NCBI RefSeq assembly: GCF_035222485.1
Contig: NC_085925.1
Span: 1,116,001 to 1,180,000 of the forward strand
DNA length: 64,000 nucleotides
Direction of reading: 5' to 3'
From: Podospora pseudoanserina
Taxonomy: Eukaryota > Ascomycota > Sordariomycetes > Sordariales > Podosporaceae
Shown: positions 9,342 to 19,874 of the stretch, piece by piece
How positions within the stretch are numbered: the stretch's first letter is position 1
Layout of the letters: every line of letters starts with the position of its first letter
The notes under the pieces: generated by a model
Seen by the model: only the letters and a program-made list of their open reading frames with translations
The model's database searches: none
Told to the model about the DNA's origin: nothing
Program-made: the position numbers and the translations under genes

Positions 9342-12310
9342 TTAAATACCAGTCCCACCCCTCACTTCCCTCCCTCCCTCTTCCGCCGCCGGACTCCCCG
9401 CCCTCACAACCGCCGTCTTCAAAACAGGCGCAATACTAATCGCAATCTTCTTCTGTCCACCCCCTCCTCCTCCATTCGGACTCCCCTCTCGACTCCTCGC
9501 CTTCCCACTGTTATTGTTGTTGTTGTTGTGAAAACTCCCCTTCTTCCTCAACATCCCCCCCACCCCTGACGACCCCAACGAAGAATTACTCCCCGCACTA
9601 CTGCTATTCCTCCTCTTATGCTGCATCAGCTTATCCAGCGCGTCATCCTCATCCTCCTCCCTCCTCCTCTTCTCCGATAACCTTTCCGGCGGCGGCGTAC
9701 TTGGCACCACCACCACCGGCTTCTCATTCTCCTTTGACTCATTCCCCCCCATCCACAGCTGTCGTCGTCGTCGTCGTCGTCATCACCACATCCCCCCCAC
9801 CGCCCTCTTCCTCCTCATCAGACGTGTACTCCACCAGCGGCAGCTTCCCCCCATTCACCACCACGCCCGTAGGACGATGATGATGATGATGATGATGATT
9901 CTCCTCCTCATCATCAGAAACACTATTCCAATACTCCTCCTGCGCCTGATCAACAGCCAAATGCTCCATCATCGCCCCCCTTCCCACCCCCCTCACCTCG
10001 TCCTCCTCATCCACCTCACTAACCGTATACCCCCGGCTCTGATCCCACCTCATCAACATCCCCCTAAAGTAATCAACATGGCTCAGCGCCACTACCTTCT
10101 CCCGGTAATTCTCCATGATGTGCCTGGCCAACTCCCGATCCCCCTCATAATTAATCGACGTGAAAAAGTCCAGGCACGCCGAAGACAAGAGATTGTCCCG
10201 CGGCAGCGTCCGCAGCAGCGTGTCCAAGACTGGGCCGAAAATTCGCCTGTCGGATAGGTGTTTGGTGAAAAAAGGGTCACGGAGGAGGATGAGGTGGCGG
10301 AAGAAGCGGATGGCAACTAAAACCCCAAGAGAAAAAAAAAGGAAAAGAATTAGCAGGGTTCAGATAGGATGCAACAAAGTATTTCGTACCAAGCTGGAGG
10401 TGCTTCTGTTTGCAGGCAAGAAGCTGCGCAAACCTAGACGCAATGTTGTGGTCAAACACAAAGTGCTTGCTCCGAAAAGTGTGATGCCTGATGTAAAAGC
10501 AGAGAATCTCGTTCAAGTACCCGAAAATCCCATCTTCGAGGGCACTAAACTTCATGTTAGGCCTCTTCTCCAGGTCAAGCAGCGGCCTGAACAGCTTGGC
10601 GACCGAGTGCTCATAAAAGTGGGCAATGAACGCGTCTTGCTGGGGATCGGAAGAAACCTGATGTTTTCCCTTGGGCATGAAGCCCTCTCTGTTTTCTGGA
10701 GGGGGGCCGCTGCCGGGAACATTTGGGTCTAGAAGCACCTTGAGTGACTCTGTAAGTTGCGACTTGATCCCCAGATCCACTTCGACGAGGAGGAGATCGA
10801 TGAGGGCGTCGGTCAGGGGCGCTTGTTTTCTATGGGTCTGCTCGTAGATGGTCTTTCGGATCATGGAGGGGTCAAACTCGAGTATGGAGCCGAGAATGTC
10901 TGTAGCACCAACCCGGACCGTCACGTCAGGGTGCCTAAGCCCGTAATTGATAACGGGAACAAGTCCTTGCTGGAGGAAGTTGCCATAGAGTCCTTGGCGG
11001 GCAGGTGGTTGGAGGTTCTTCGAGATGGCGCACATTTGCTGGATGAAAATGACGGCTTCCTTTTTGCGCAGCGGCTGCACAGTCGGGTCGCCAAACACGG
11101 CAAAGAGATCCGTCATGAAACCGGGCGTCATGTGGAGGTGCTGCACGATCTCGACCTGGTTGAAAAAGATGAGCGAGTTGAGAACTGAAAAGGTAGGGTC
11201 GTCCAGGATCCTAGCAAGCACAACGTCCTTCAAGTACTGTAGTCGGTAGGTCTGATGGATCTTGCGTCGCACTTGGTCATCCTGGATCCTGACCACCTCC
11301 TTATACCGCCCCTGGTTGTTCAACCACTGCCGGTGGTTCGCCTTGTGCGTCGGAAAATCGGGATCGTACTCCATCGCACCCACAACTCCCAAAACACACT
11401 CGTCAGACACGGCATGTTCGATGAGGCCGGTGTCGTTCAGCAACACCACCGTCTTCATGATGTTGCAGAGATGATGTAGGTCCCCCAAGCTCTCCATATC
11501 CTCGGCCATTTCTACTAGTGGAATAAGTTTGGCGATGTAGTCTTCGCTCATGATTGCTTTGGCGAGGGCATCGCGGCCGGACGGGGATTGCGAAAGGTTC
11601 CGCAGGGTATTCTCTATATCGACCAGCGTCCCCAGCTCAGCAGGCGGGAGCTGGATGGAGGTGGGCATGTCCATCGCCAAGTCGTCTGAGAGACCATCAT
11701 CTGCAGCACGGCGAATCAGCAGGCACTCCCCTGGATAGGTTATGCAGCTCCTACCTGGTCCCCCCATGGCGGCCTGGAATTGTTGTTGAACGTGGTCGAT
11801 GAATTTCCTAGCACCCGGCGAGTGAGCTTGATGCGACGAGCGTGGCATGCGAACAGGTTCAGACAAACCATATTGCCTGGCATCCGTCTGCCTCCTGAAA
11901 GGAAAGCGCCATGTCGACGCCATTGTCGGTCCAAACAATGAGGGTGTCTGTGGCGCAAGTTAGAGAACAAACTCCGGATACCGTAAAGGTTGAGTGACAT
12001 GCCCTGCTGCTTCTGGAAGCCATCTTCCTTCACTATTTTGGTCTCGAGCAGTAGTCTGTCCGGCTGGTCTTCTGACTGGACGATCACGCGGGGTTCCTTT
12101 TGCTCTTCCTGGATCTGAGGGATGGGTGAGTTGAGTCATCAGCGAAACCGTGTTCTCTGCCATGCGGGGGACGGAAACAGCACAGCATACCGTGACGAAG
12201 CAGGCGGTGCAGAAACCGGTGCCGCGGTCAAACCAGTCATTGTTGCGAAGCTCGTAGACCTTGACGCGCTTCTTGTCGGCCGTCGTCTGATGAGGCACGG
12301 GTTGTGCCAT
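9342..12310 (-). CDS. PSY2: Protein phosphatase 4 regulatory subunit 3 (Psy2/PP4R3/SMEK), with a probable frameshift near the C-terminus
   Basis: Targeting subunit of PP4, acting in the DNA-damage response (gamma-H2A/Rad53 dephosphorylation in yeast). Six exons: 12310-12191, 12114-12003, 11947-11869, 11807-11755, 11700-10390 and 10316 on. Introns are 12190-12115, 12002-11948, 11868-11808, 11754-11701 and 10389-10317. The joined N-terminus reads MAQPVPHQTTADKKRVKVYE, then an EVH1/PH-like fold (DQPDRLLLETKIVKEDGF, DTLIVWTDNGVDMALSFQE, AIWKFIDHVQQQFQ), then the SMEK/ARM domain (LSDDLAMDMP, DALAKAIMSEDYIAKL, and on to RFFRHLILLRDPFF), followed by acidic and poly-His/poly-Thr stretches. The frame stops at 9739-9741, inside a run of seven G (minus strand). 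One G fewer would continue into the conserved tail PPPERLSEKRRREEDEDDAL, open to 9342. So either a homopolymer error or a true shortened (750-residue) protein. Start chosen at the conserved MAQP; an extra Met lies one codon upstream. Confidence 0.93.
11948..12002 (-). other. GC-AG intron in the Psy2 gene
   Basis: The donor is G-GCATGT rather than GT, and the acceptor is CACAG. Joining exons here restores KEDGFQKQQ-DTLIVWTDNG, which is conserved in Psy2 proteins, so the non-canonical donor is well supported by protein conservation. Confidence 0.85.
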
Positions 12311-12313
12311 CAT

Positions 12314-13100
12314 CAAGCGCTCGATGGCCTCGTCTCCGACGTCGACGTCGAGGGTGGTGTCGCTGAGCAGGTGGGGTGCGATATCGAAATGGTGCGGCGA
12401 TTGCGATAGCTCGGGCTCGGCCGGGTTGAGGAGAGCAAGGGCCGCCACTTTGTTCTGGGGTTTGCGCGCTCCAAAGATGGGGAGCGCGTCGGTGCTGCAG
12501 CGAAGTGTGAAGAACGGGCTGGCGGACAGGCGCTCGGGTGTGGACAGGACACGGACTGTCTGTCGCTGGCTGGCGTGATAGGTACGGCAGGCAGAAGTTG
12601 GGGCAAAAGTCAAACTGGTTGCTCGGGTGGTGGTTGTGTGGTGTGTGGTCTGTGGTCTGTGGAGAGGGTGACGTCGAAAATAAAATCCGATGTCGAGTGG
12701 TTCAGGGAGCCATAAGGTTTCGGAAAGACCAGGCGGCTTCTTGTCGAGATGATAAGCCCGCGAGTTGATAGAGCGACAGCGCACGCGACCAGCGGCTCCT
12801 CAGACGATCGCGCAGGAGCAAGGCGTGCTCTTCAGTAAATCCCCGTCGCGACGAACGATGCGCGACAAACAGCGAATGCTTTCTTCCTTGGTGGGCGTTG
12901 AGTGGCGATGGATTATTTCCTTGGGCCGATTGCTGCCAATCTGGATTCTCTCTGCAGGGCGCGCAAGGTTGCGATGGGGAGAAGCGGGCGGAGTGCGTGA
13001 TCGCTTGGGTCAAGCGGGTCCCGAAGGGGTTTAGTGGCAAATGGATGTGCCGGCTTTTTTAGTGCCATGCTAAGAATAAGCGCGGCCTGATGTCACTTTT
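12314..13100. promoter_or_regulatory. Upstream region of the Psy2 gene
   Basis: The conserved Psy2 start lies at 12310. The frame stays open upstream to about 12784, but the sequence there has no resemblance to the family, so I treat it as leader and promoter. No TATA or other decisive element seen. Confidence 0.35.
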
Positions 13101-16100
13101 CTACCTAAAACACCCCCACCGGCCCCGGCCCTTCACCATGCGCTGGAACGGCAGACCGGCCGGGCATTCCCTTTCATCTCTCAACCTCCCCCGCTCCACC
13201 TCCGTCCCGGCCCCGTTGTCTTGGAGCTATGGCCTACGTCCGAAGCCTTGTCCGTGTCTCGACCAGCATCCGAGCTTCTGTCGACCTTGGACGGCCCCAC
13301 TCGGTCTGATATCTTGACCTAATTACTGATGATATATATTACCATCTTGACAACCTCACTTGTCGACGGTGCCGATTACGATTGATATTCAAGAGCTCTG
13401 CTTCCACTTACGACCATTATGGCTTTTGCAACAACCAATCTTTGTATTGGCATTCTCACACAATAGTCATACACCCTTGGTCTTCACATATCATTGCAAT
13501 CCTTGGTCTTAACTCTACAAGACATAACACAGCATCATTAGCTTTCCAAGCACTCTTTGAGGGCCATGCCAGCTTTGTGCTGTCCTGGGAACCTATCCGC
13601 TCTATCTTTAGATGACGAGGTGATTGATGGCTAGAGATGACCATGGCCAACACGGGTGTTGAGAGCATCAATGTTCTCGAGGTTGCACTGACTCGATGCC
13701 CTTCCTATATCACCATGGCCACCTCGTCATAGATCGCAGTCACGCTGGCATCACGAGGCCTTATACGAAAACTACTTTGTCTTATATGCCAGCTTGCAAC
13801 CAACTGCGCATTCATCTCCAAGCTTCAACTGCAGCCACTCTCACCCATTATCTATCTACCCACAACCATCACCCACCGGGGCCATTTACCGCCTTCCCAC
13901 CATCACCAACCACGCCACACACCACTCTTCAGCTCTCACAATCCGATCAGGCAGTCTGCCAACCCAAACGAGCCTCTGCCGAGCAGCCATACCCAGCCCA
14001 CCCTTCCTTTTCCAGCTTCATCGCCGGTAGTGGCAACGGCATCGGATCTGGCCGCATCGATGAAGGAAGTGACAGCCTGGTTGTATGCAAACCTGCCTGG
14101 CGTCGTGACAGCCGGGCAGCGGGAAAAAATTCCGAGCTGCAGCCCCTTGAGGTAGCCACCTGAAGCCAAGTCACATATTTATCTGATGTCTCTCGCGCGC
14201 TTGGGCAGTGGTGTGTCCTGTCAGGGCTTGTCAGGGGCAGGGGATGACCCAACAAGGCAGGCCAAGATAAGAGCAAGCGCCGCCGTCATTTACCGCCAGT
14301 CTTGCAACATATTCATCACCAAGAGAAGCCGGAAGCTGCACCCTGTCTTTGACACTTGCGAATTGATTCTGTCAGCCGGTCGTGCATTATCTCGATGTCT
14401 GTCTCAGAGATGATGCTACCGAGACTACCCACAAGCCCTGAGGGAAGATGGGTAATGTCTCCGGTCATGCAGGAACTTTACCCAGCCCACGAGGCTGGAC
14501 AAGCTCATGAGAAAGATAGATCGACAACTTAGCACCGCCAGCGTAGCAATCATGGCTGGCTGTGGCTTCTGCCGGTCCACCCATCTGCCCATGGATATCT
14601 ACATACATTGCAGTGCCGGACCTTCCTCTCGCCGAACAAGCAAACGTGGAGGGTGGAGGGTGTAGGTGTATATGTAAGGTATGCATATGCAATGTACGCA
14701 CATCTTTCTATTTCTACTCTTACCACTCAAGAGCCCCCTTCCCCCCTGACCGGGAGAGATGACATGGCAGATTTTGACCCCCACGCCCGGGCCTGCATGG
14801 CTGGTGTCTGCTCTCTCTCTCTCGGCCTCTCTTAACTTTTCGGGGCCCGCTCATACAGGCCAAGCATATCACTCCAATGCTGACGTTGGATGACATGGCC
14901 TATCTGGCGGTTCCTGATCCTGCCGTTTGTAATGTATGCAGTCATGGTGGAAGCGTGTTAAGCGCGTCAGTTAATACAGCAAACACGTACCGAAGGAAAA
15001 AAAAAACCCTAGTTATGCAGGGACCTTGGACCAAACCAGTGTTTTGTTCTGTTTGGGAGAATACATCCATGTTTACGAACAGGAGCTCGGAAAACCGAAT
15101 ACTACCTTACGTACTCTAACCCAAGTTTACCTCCGGCCCATCCGTCCGAGATCTTTGGAACATAAAAACAGAGGCAAGCTAGATAAGGCGAACACGTAGG
15201 TAAGAAACAGGCGTCGACACTAGCACGAAACGAGTACGAGCCAGCCCGCATGGTCGAGTTACCTATCTCTTATCTCTGCGGCAGCATATACAGTACACAG
15301 CAGCAGAAACAAAAACAGGGACACCACTGGGACACTGTTTTTCCGTCAGTCCAAAAGCTGCCGTCCAACCTGCACCCCATCCGTGTCTGTGTACACAGCA
15401 AGCCACAACAAGCAGGCCAAGAAGGCTTTGGTGAGATTTCTTCGATTTCCAAGATTTTTCGCACAAGAAGCCAAGGTATCGGATCAGGCACTTGATTTTT
15501 TTTTTGGAATTTCTTTTCTTTCTTTTTTTTTTTTGTTTCTCTCTGGAAACAATAGCGAGCGATTTTTTTTCTCAGATTGGGTTGGATCAGGTAGGTAATT
15601 GGACCGTATTACGACCCTCAGGACCCGAATCCTCACCAGCATATCTATCTCTAACCTGGTCAATATCATCCCAGCGTTGCATCTCAACATGCGGATCATA
15701 TCTGTCTGTCGGTGTCAGCCCTGCTGGGAGGATGGATGGTATCTTTGCTTTGGGGTCCACTTGATAGAGAGCAACATGAAAAAAAATGCGGATGGGCAGG
15801 AGGTTTGTGCGGTTGAGGAGGTTGATGAGATGAAACACATCAACAGCTGTTTGGTCGGGATGAACTGATGGCAGTTGACAGCGCGGTTAGGTGGGTGGAT
15901 TTCAGAGGGGGGGGCAGAGCCGCAGCGCTGAACATGCCTGGGCTAGGTAAGAAATGATCTCTGGCAGGGAACCAAGATATTGCGATTTCCAGTGATTTTA
16001 GCCGTTTCTTTTTATTTTGTTTCTTTTTTCTTGGGGAAAATAACAAGGAAAGAAAACGGGCAAGTGCCGACAACAGCGGCAAACACAACACCGCATCAAC

Positions 16101-18488
16101 CTTGTTCTAGAGCAAGCAACAGAACTTGTCAGAAAAGAACGGCCGAGGTCGTTTCTTTCTCCTCTTAACCGAACGATTCTGCAGCTGAAACGGACGGTCC
16201 GCCCAACCGTTGCCTCTCTCCCCACTCCGGCGAGTGCCTCCGAGCAACGGACTGCTGTCAGTCAGACTGTGTGGGAATTTGTGAACTAATTAGCGTCAAC
16301 GGTCCCCGCAATACGCAATACATACAACACACGGTTTCTTTGGTTTCTTTGGAAGCGTTTAGAAAGAACTTCAACGGGGAAGACGGCAGCTTGGTAGCTG
16401 GAAATGCATGACTGACAGCAAAAAAAAAAAAAAAAAAGATGAGACATCGTCTGTTGTTTTAACCTTTTCTCCGATTCCATCAACCCATGTTTTGGATTGT
16501 CCTGTTAGCGCAGATCATTTGTGGTATCCAAAGCGAGTTTAGCTTGCCTAGCGCTGCAACCCCCCAAGAGGTTTAGCAAGCGAGGGTTTTTATTTATTTT
16601 TATTTTGGAACGGTCACATCGGCGATAGGGAGTGGTGGCGCTATTGAAGATCGAGACAGCCGCGATAGGAATGGTTGGTTGGGCGGTGGAGGAGCTGGAA
16701 ATTCTTCTTCAGAAAGAATGTCTCTGATCCAACCGACTTCCAGAGCTTTGTGATATGGAGCCCGGTGGCTGTCAAAAAAGATGCTAATAAAAGAAAGGAC
16801 CCTGATTGTCTCACAACGCCTGTTTGTTGCGGCGGCGAGACATTCATCCAATTCATAACTTGGAGCAACAACAAACTGGGAAGGCTTTTATATAGGTATA
16901 TATGGGTTTATTCGAAAAGGCAATCAAATTCTGTGCGAGGGTGGATATGATTTCATCTTCCCCTTGTACTGCGTAGAATTGGCGGCGGCACGGTTCATGT
17001 CAATTCAGACCCCTGCCCAGGCCCGAAAAGTGCGGCTGGGCTCGACGTTGCATTCTGCCAAAAGATGGGTCTCTTTCTGAAAGAGAGAAACCGGGCGGGT
17101 GGTGTCCCGAGTGTCGACGATGATTTGTTGATGAGCGGGAAGTCGGTCGTTCTGTCTGCGTGTCTGGCGTCGCACATGTGTGTGTACATACATGAAATGG
17201 TAGTAGCTATTCCAGAGCATCGGGAACTGATAACGCCAAGTCTTCCCTTCCATTCTCGCGGGGGCTCGGCAGGTTCAAGGTTCAAGGTACTCGACACTGG
17301 AATACGAGGGGGAGGGGGCCCACTGTTTCTGTATGCGTGGCTCCAACAACGACAGGTCCAGAGGTCTTCCCCAATCCACCGACAAGATACCTGATGCTTT
17401 CTTGGAGAAGACTCACCTGTTGGAGAGAGGAGTAGGTGCATTTCTGCACCTGCCTTACTCGTCCCGTCGTTGCTTTGGGACCATCAGAATGGTGCACATT
17501 GTGCCTCCGTACCCCGCCAGGCCAGACCACCTCAGGGTAGCAAGGATGCATGGGTGGTGTGTGTGTGTGAGGTAGGTACCTGGGTACAGCATGTCTTGGG
17601 GGTCGAGGAAAGAAAAACCCCCGCGTGGCTAACTTACCCCCTCCCCTGTTGATGCATGGATTGCCAATGCGGCGCCTGTTCTTGTCCTTGATGCCAGTCC
17701 GGTCTGAGCAAGTCTCGCACCCGACGGGACACTCGAGGGCTGAAAAAGCCCAGATTGGATCTAGCCGTGCCTGGAGTCGTTCGGAACAAGTCTGTTCTCA
17801 TATAATGCCCGCCTTCTCTCTGTCTGACCCCATCAGGCAGAGCCCTCCTCCTGGAAATTCGCATCCCGAACCACACAGCCCTCCGAGTCTTTCGACTGAC
17901 TGACTGACTAACACACCACCAGCAGCCAGCCTTGTGTCTTCTCTTCTCTGTGTAGCATCCAGAGGTCTCTCTTCGCTACACTATCCTGCCTACCATCTAG
18001 CGCTGCTTGGCCAGACCGATCATTCTTGGCTGCTCTACTCGCCTCACTCAAAAGTTGGAGAGCTCCCATCCCGAATTTGCAACTGGATTTTCCCGGGTTT
18101 CGATCATTGTTCCTTGGATCTAGAACACGGCTGTCACCGAGCACGCCTGCTGCCTTCAGCCGAACTTGTCATTCAGCTTCGAGATTGCCCGAGGACCCTG
18201 AGTTGCACTCAACCATTTAACATCTTCGAACCTCGCTACCTCCCGTCCTTCCATGCGACCTTGAAGGCACTTAATATAAACAGACGCAACCTGCACCACC
18301 CCGCAGCATCCCAACCAATATCGACTTTGATCAGGTGCTTTTGACACACGATTGTGACGTCGGAGACTCCCATTACCCGCTTCTGCCTCTCACGACGCTT
18401 CCATCTTCTGGACTTGCCCCTTTCCTGGAAACAACACATCTTCCCGTGCGCAGATCGCTGGTCGGGGACGCAAGGCCAATCCTTCGCC
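13101..18488. other. Long region without a convincing gene; includes the leader of the next + gene
   Basis: About 5.4 kb with no frame that shows codon periodicity, a recognisable domain or the C-to-G skew seen in local genes. It contains several homopolymer tracts: A8 near 14999, T-runs at 15498-15535 and 15564-15571, and A17 at 16420-16436. The last 500-600 nt is CT-rich, with a CTGACTGACTGACTAAC repeat near 17896-17912, and is probably promoter and 5' UTR of the gene starting at 18489. Non-coding RNA cannot be excluded. I found no 5S rRNA or tRNA boxes. Confidence 0.5.
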
Positions 18489-19874
18489 ATGTCCATGTTC
18501 TCGTTCATCAGAAAGGGCCGACAAGCAGCCAAGGAGCACAAGGCCGAAAAGGCCGAGAAGGCAAAGAGGGAAGCCGAGAAGCCTCCTTACAGGCACATCC
18601 CAAAACATGCCGCCATCGACGCGGTATCATCGGGGCCTGCTGGGTGGAGGTCCGAGGACCGCCAGAAGATTGTTGATCAGAACAAGCGGAGGAGTGCCAT
18701 GACCACCAGTGGCATGAACATGACTGGCCAGCCTCGCATTCACAGCTCTCTCTCCCACGTTTCATTCCCAGCTGCCTTCGCTACCCCGGTGGTCCCCAGG
18801 ACGTACAGCCACAGCAGCATGCCCGCCGGTTGGGCGTCTGGGGATATGAACTACAGCAACGTCGACGTCTCTAGTTCGTCGGTGAAGGGCAAAGAGGTCG
18901 ACAGGAGTACATCAGCCTCGCTTTATCTGAGCCGATCAGCAGCTAGATTGTCAGCTGGGCGATATCCAATGAACATGAACGCCGTCATTGGCACCGGTGA
19001 TCTCTCAGTCTCGCCTGTCGACAGCTCCAGCAACTCGACAAGCTCGCAGGACGATCTGGAGATGGAGCCCATCAAGCACGCATCCCTCCCACCAGTGACG
19101 AGCAAGACAAGAGGCTACTCAAGACCCATGAGCGACAGCGGCTCCATCCACCGCCTTCACCCAGCCCGAAGACTCTCCGACGCTGAACAAAACACCACCC
19201 CCACCCCGGCCCCAGCGCGCACCTCCTACTCCCCACGCACGAGCTCCCTCCCCGCCGGCATCCCCCCCGTCCCAGCAATCCCGGCCATGCAATTCGGCGC
19301 CGCGATCACAACCTCCACCGTCTCCTCCACCACCGCCTCGGCAGCCAGCTCCGTAACCATGGTCCCCATCGCCTCGAGCGTTTCTCTCCACACCAACAAT
19401 ACCAAACCAATAATCAAAAACGTCGAAGAACGCCGCGACGTGGCGGTTATTTCCCTGACCCCCGAACCCTCCAGCGACGAGGAAGTCTCCCCCGTCGGAA
19501 CCGCCATCTCCCCCATCACCACCTCCCCTACCAAGAACAAGAGGAGGACGTGCAAACCCAGCCGTTTCCCCGAGCTGGAGACGATCAATTCGAATATTTC
19601 CATCGCCGCGGTTGAGACACCTCTCTCCTCGGTGCCGTCATCGGAGAAGGACGGTCCCAAACTTGCGGTGACGGAAATTCATGAGAAGATTCGGCCTACG
19701 TCCACGATTGCGGCGACGCTCCCGATTGATTTTGATGAAAACAGCCTACCGACGCCAAAGGCGCTTGACCTGCCTGCGCCGGTGGCTCAAAAGCAGGGGA
19801 AGTTGAGCAAGAACCCGGGAAGGAAGGGAAGGTGGTCGTTGAGGGGGCATAAGAGTGCTGCTGTCGCTGTTTAG
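18489..19874 (+). CDS. Conserved-looking disordered fungal protein of unknown function
   Basis: A single exon of about 461 residues. The start at 18489 is chosen because MSMFSFIRKGRQAAKEHKAE begins a basic, helical, lysine/alanine-rich N-terminus (KAEKAEKAKREAEKPPYRHI) typical of a fungal hypothetical family; the frame is open upstream to 18354 without similar character. The next segment (HAAIDAVSSGPAGWRSEDRQ, KIVDQNKRRSAM) looks conserved. The rest is Ser/Thr/Pro-rich and probably disordered, with many SP/TP sites suited to phosphorylation, ending in a basic tail (GKLSKNPGRKGRWSLRGHKS). No catalytic domain. It sits alone, with long empty flanks on both sides. Its first residues resemble those of the 46038 gene product. 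Confidence 0.82.
   Translation: MSMFSFIRKGRQAAKEHKAEKAEKAKREAEKPPYRHIPKHAAIDAVSSGPAGWRSEDRQKIVDQNKRRSAMTTSGMNMTGQPRIHSSLSHVSFPAAFATPVVPRTYSHSSMPAGWASGDMNYSNVDVSSSSVKGKEVDRSTSASLYLSRSAARLSAGRYPMNMNAVIGTGDLSVSPVDSSSNSTSSQDDLEMEPIKHASLPPVTSKTRGYSRPMSDSGSIHRLHPARRLSDAEQNTTPTPAPARTSYSPRTSSLPAGIPPVPAIPAMQFGAAITTSTVSSTTASAASSVTMVPIASSVSLHTNNTKPIIKNVEERRDVAVISLTPEPSSDEEVSPVGTAISPITTSPTKNKRRTCKPSRFPELETINSNISIAAVETPLSSVPSSEKDGPKLAVTEIHEKIRPTSTIAATLPIDFDENSLPTPKALDLPAPVAQKQGKLSKNPGRKGRWSLRGHKSAAVAV

Noticed and set aside
9156-9569. 137-codon + strand frame rich in Lys, Gln and Arg
   Set aside because: It reads the A-rich 3' flank and the antisense of the Psy2 tail; no coding evidence.
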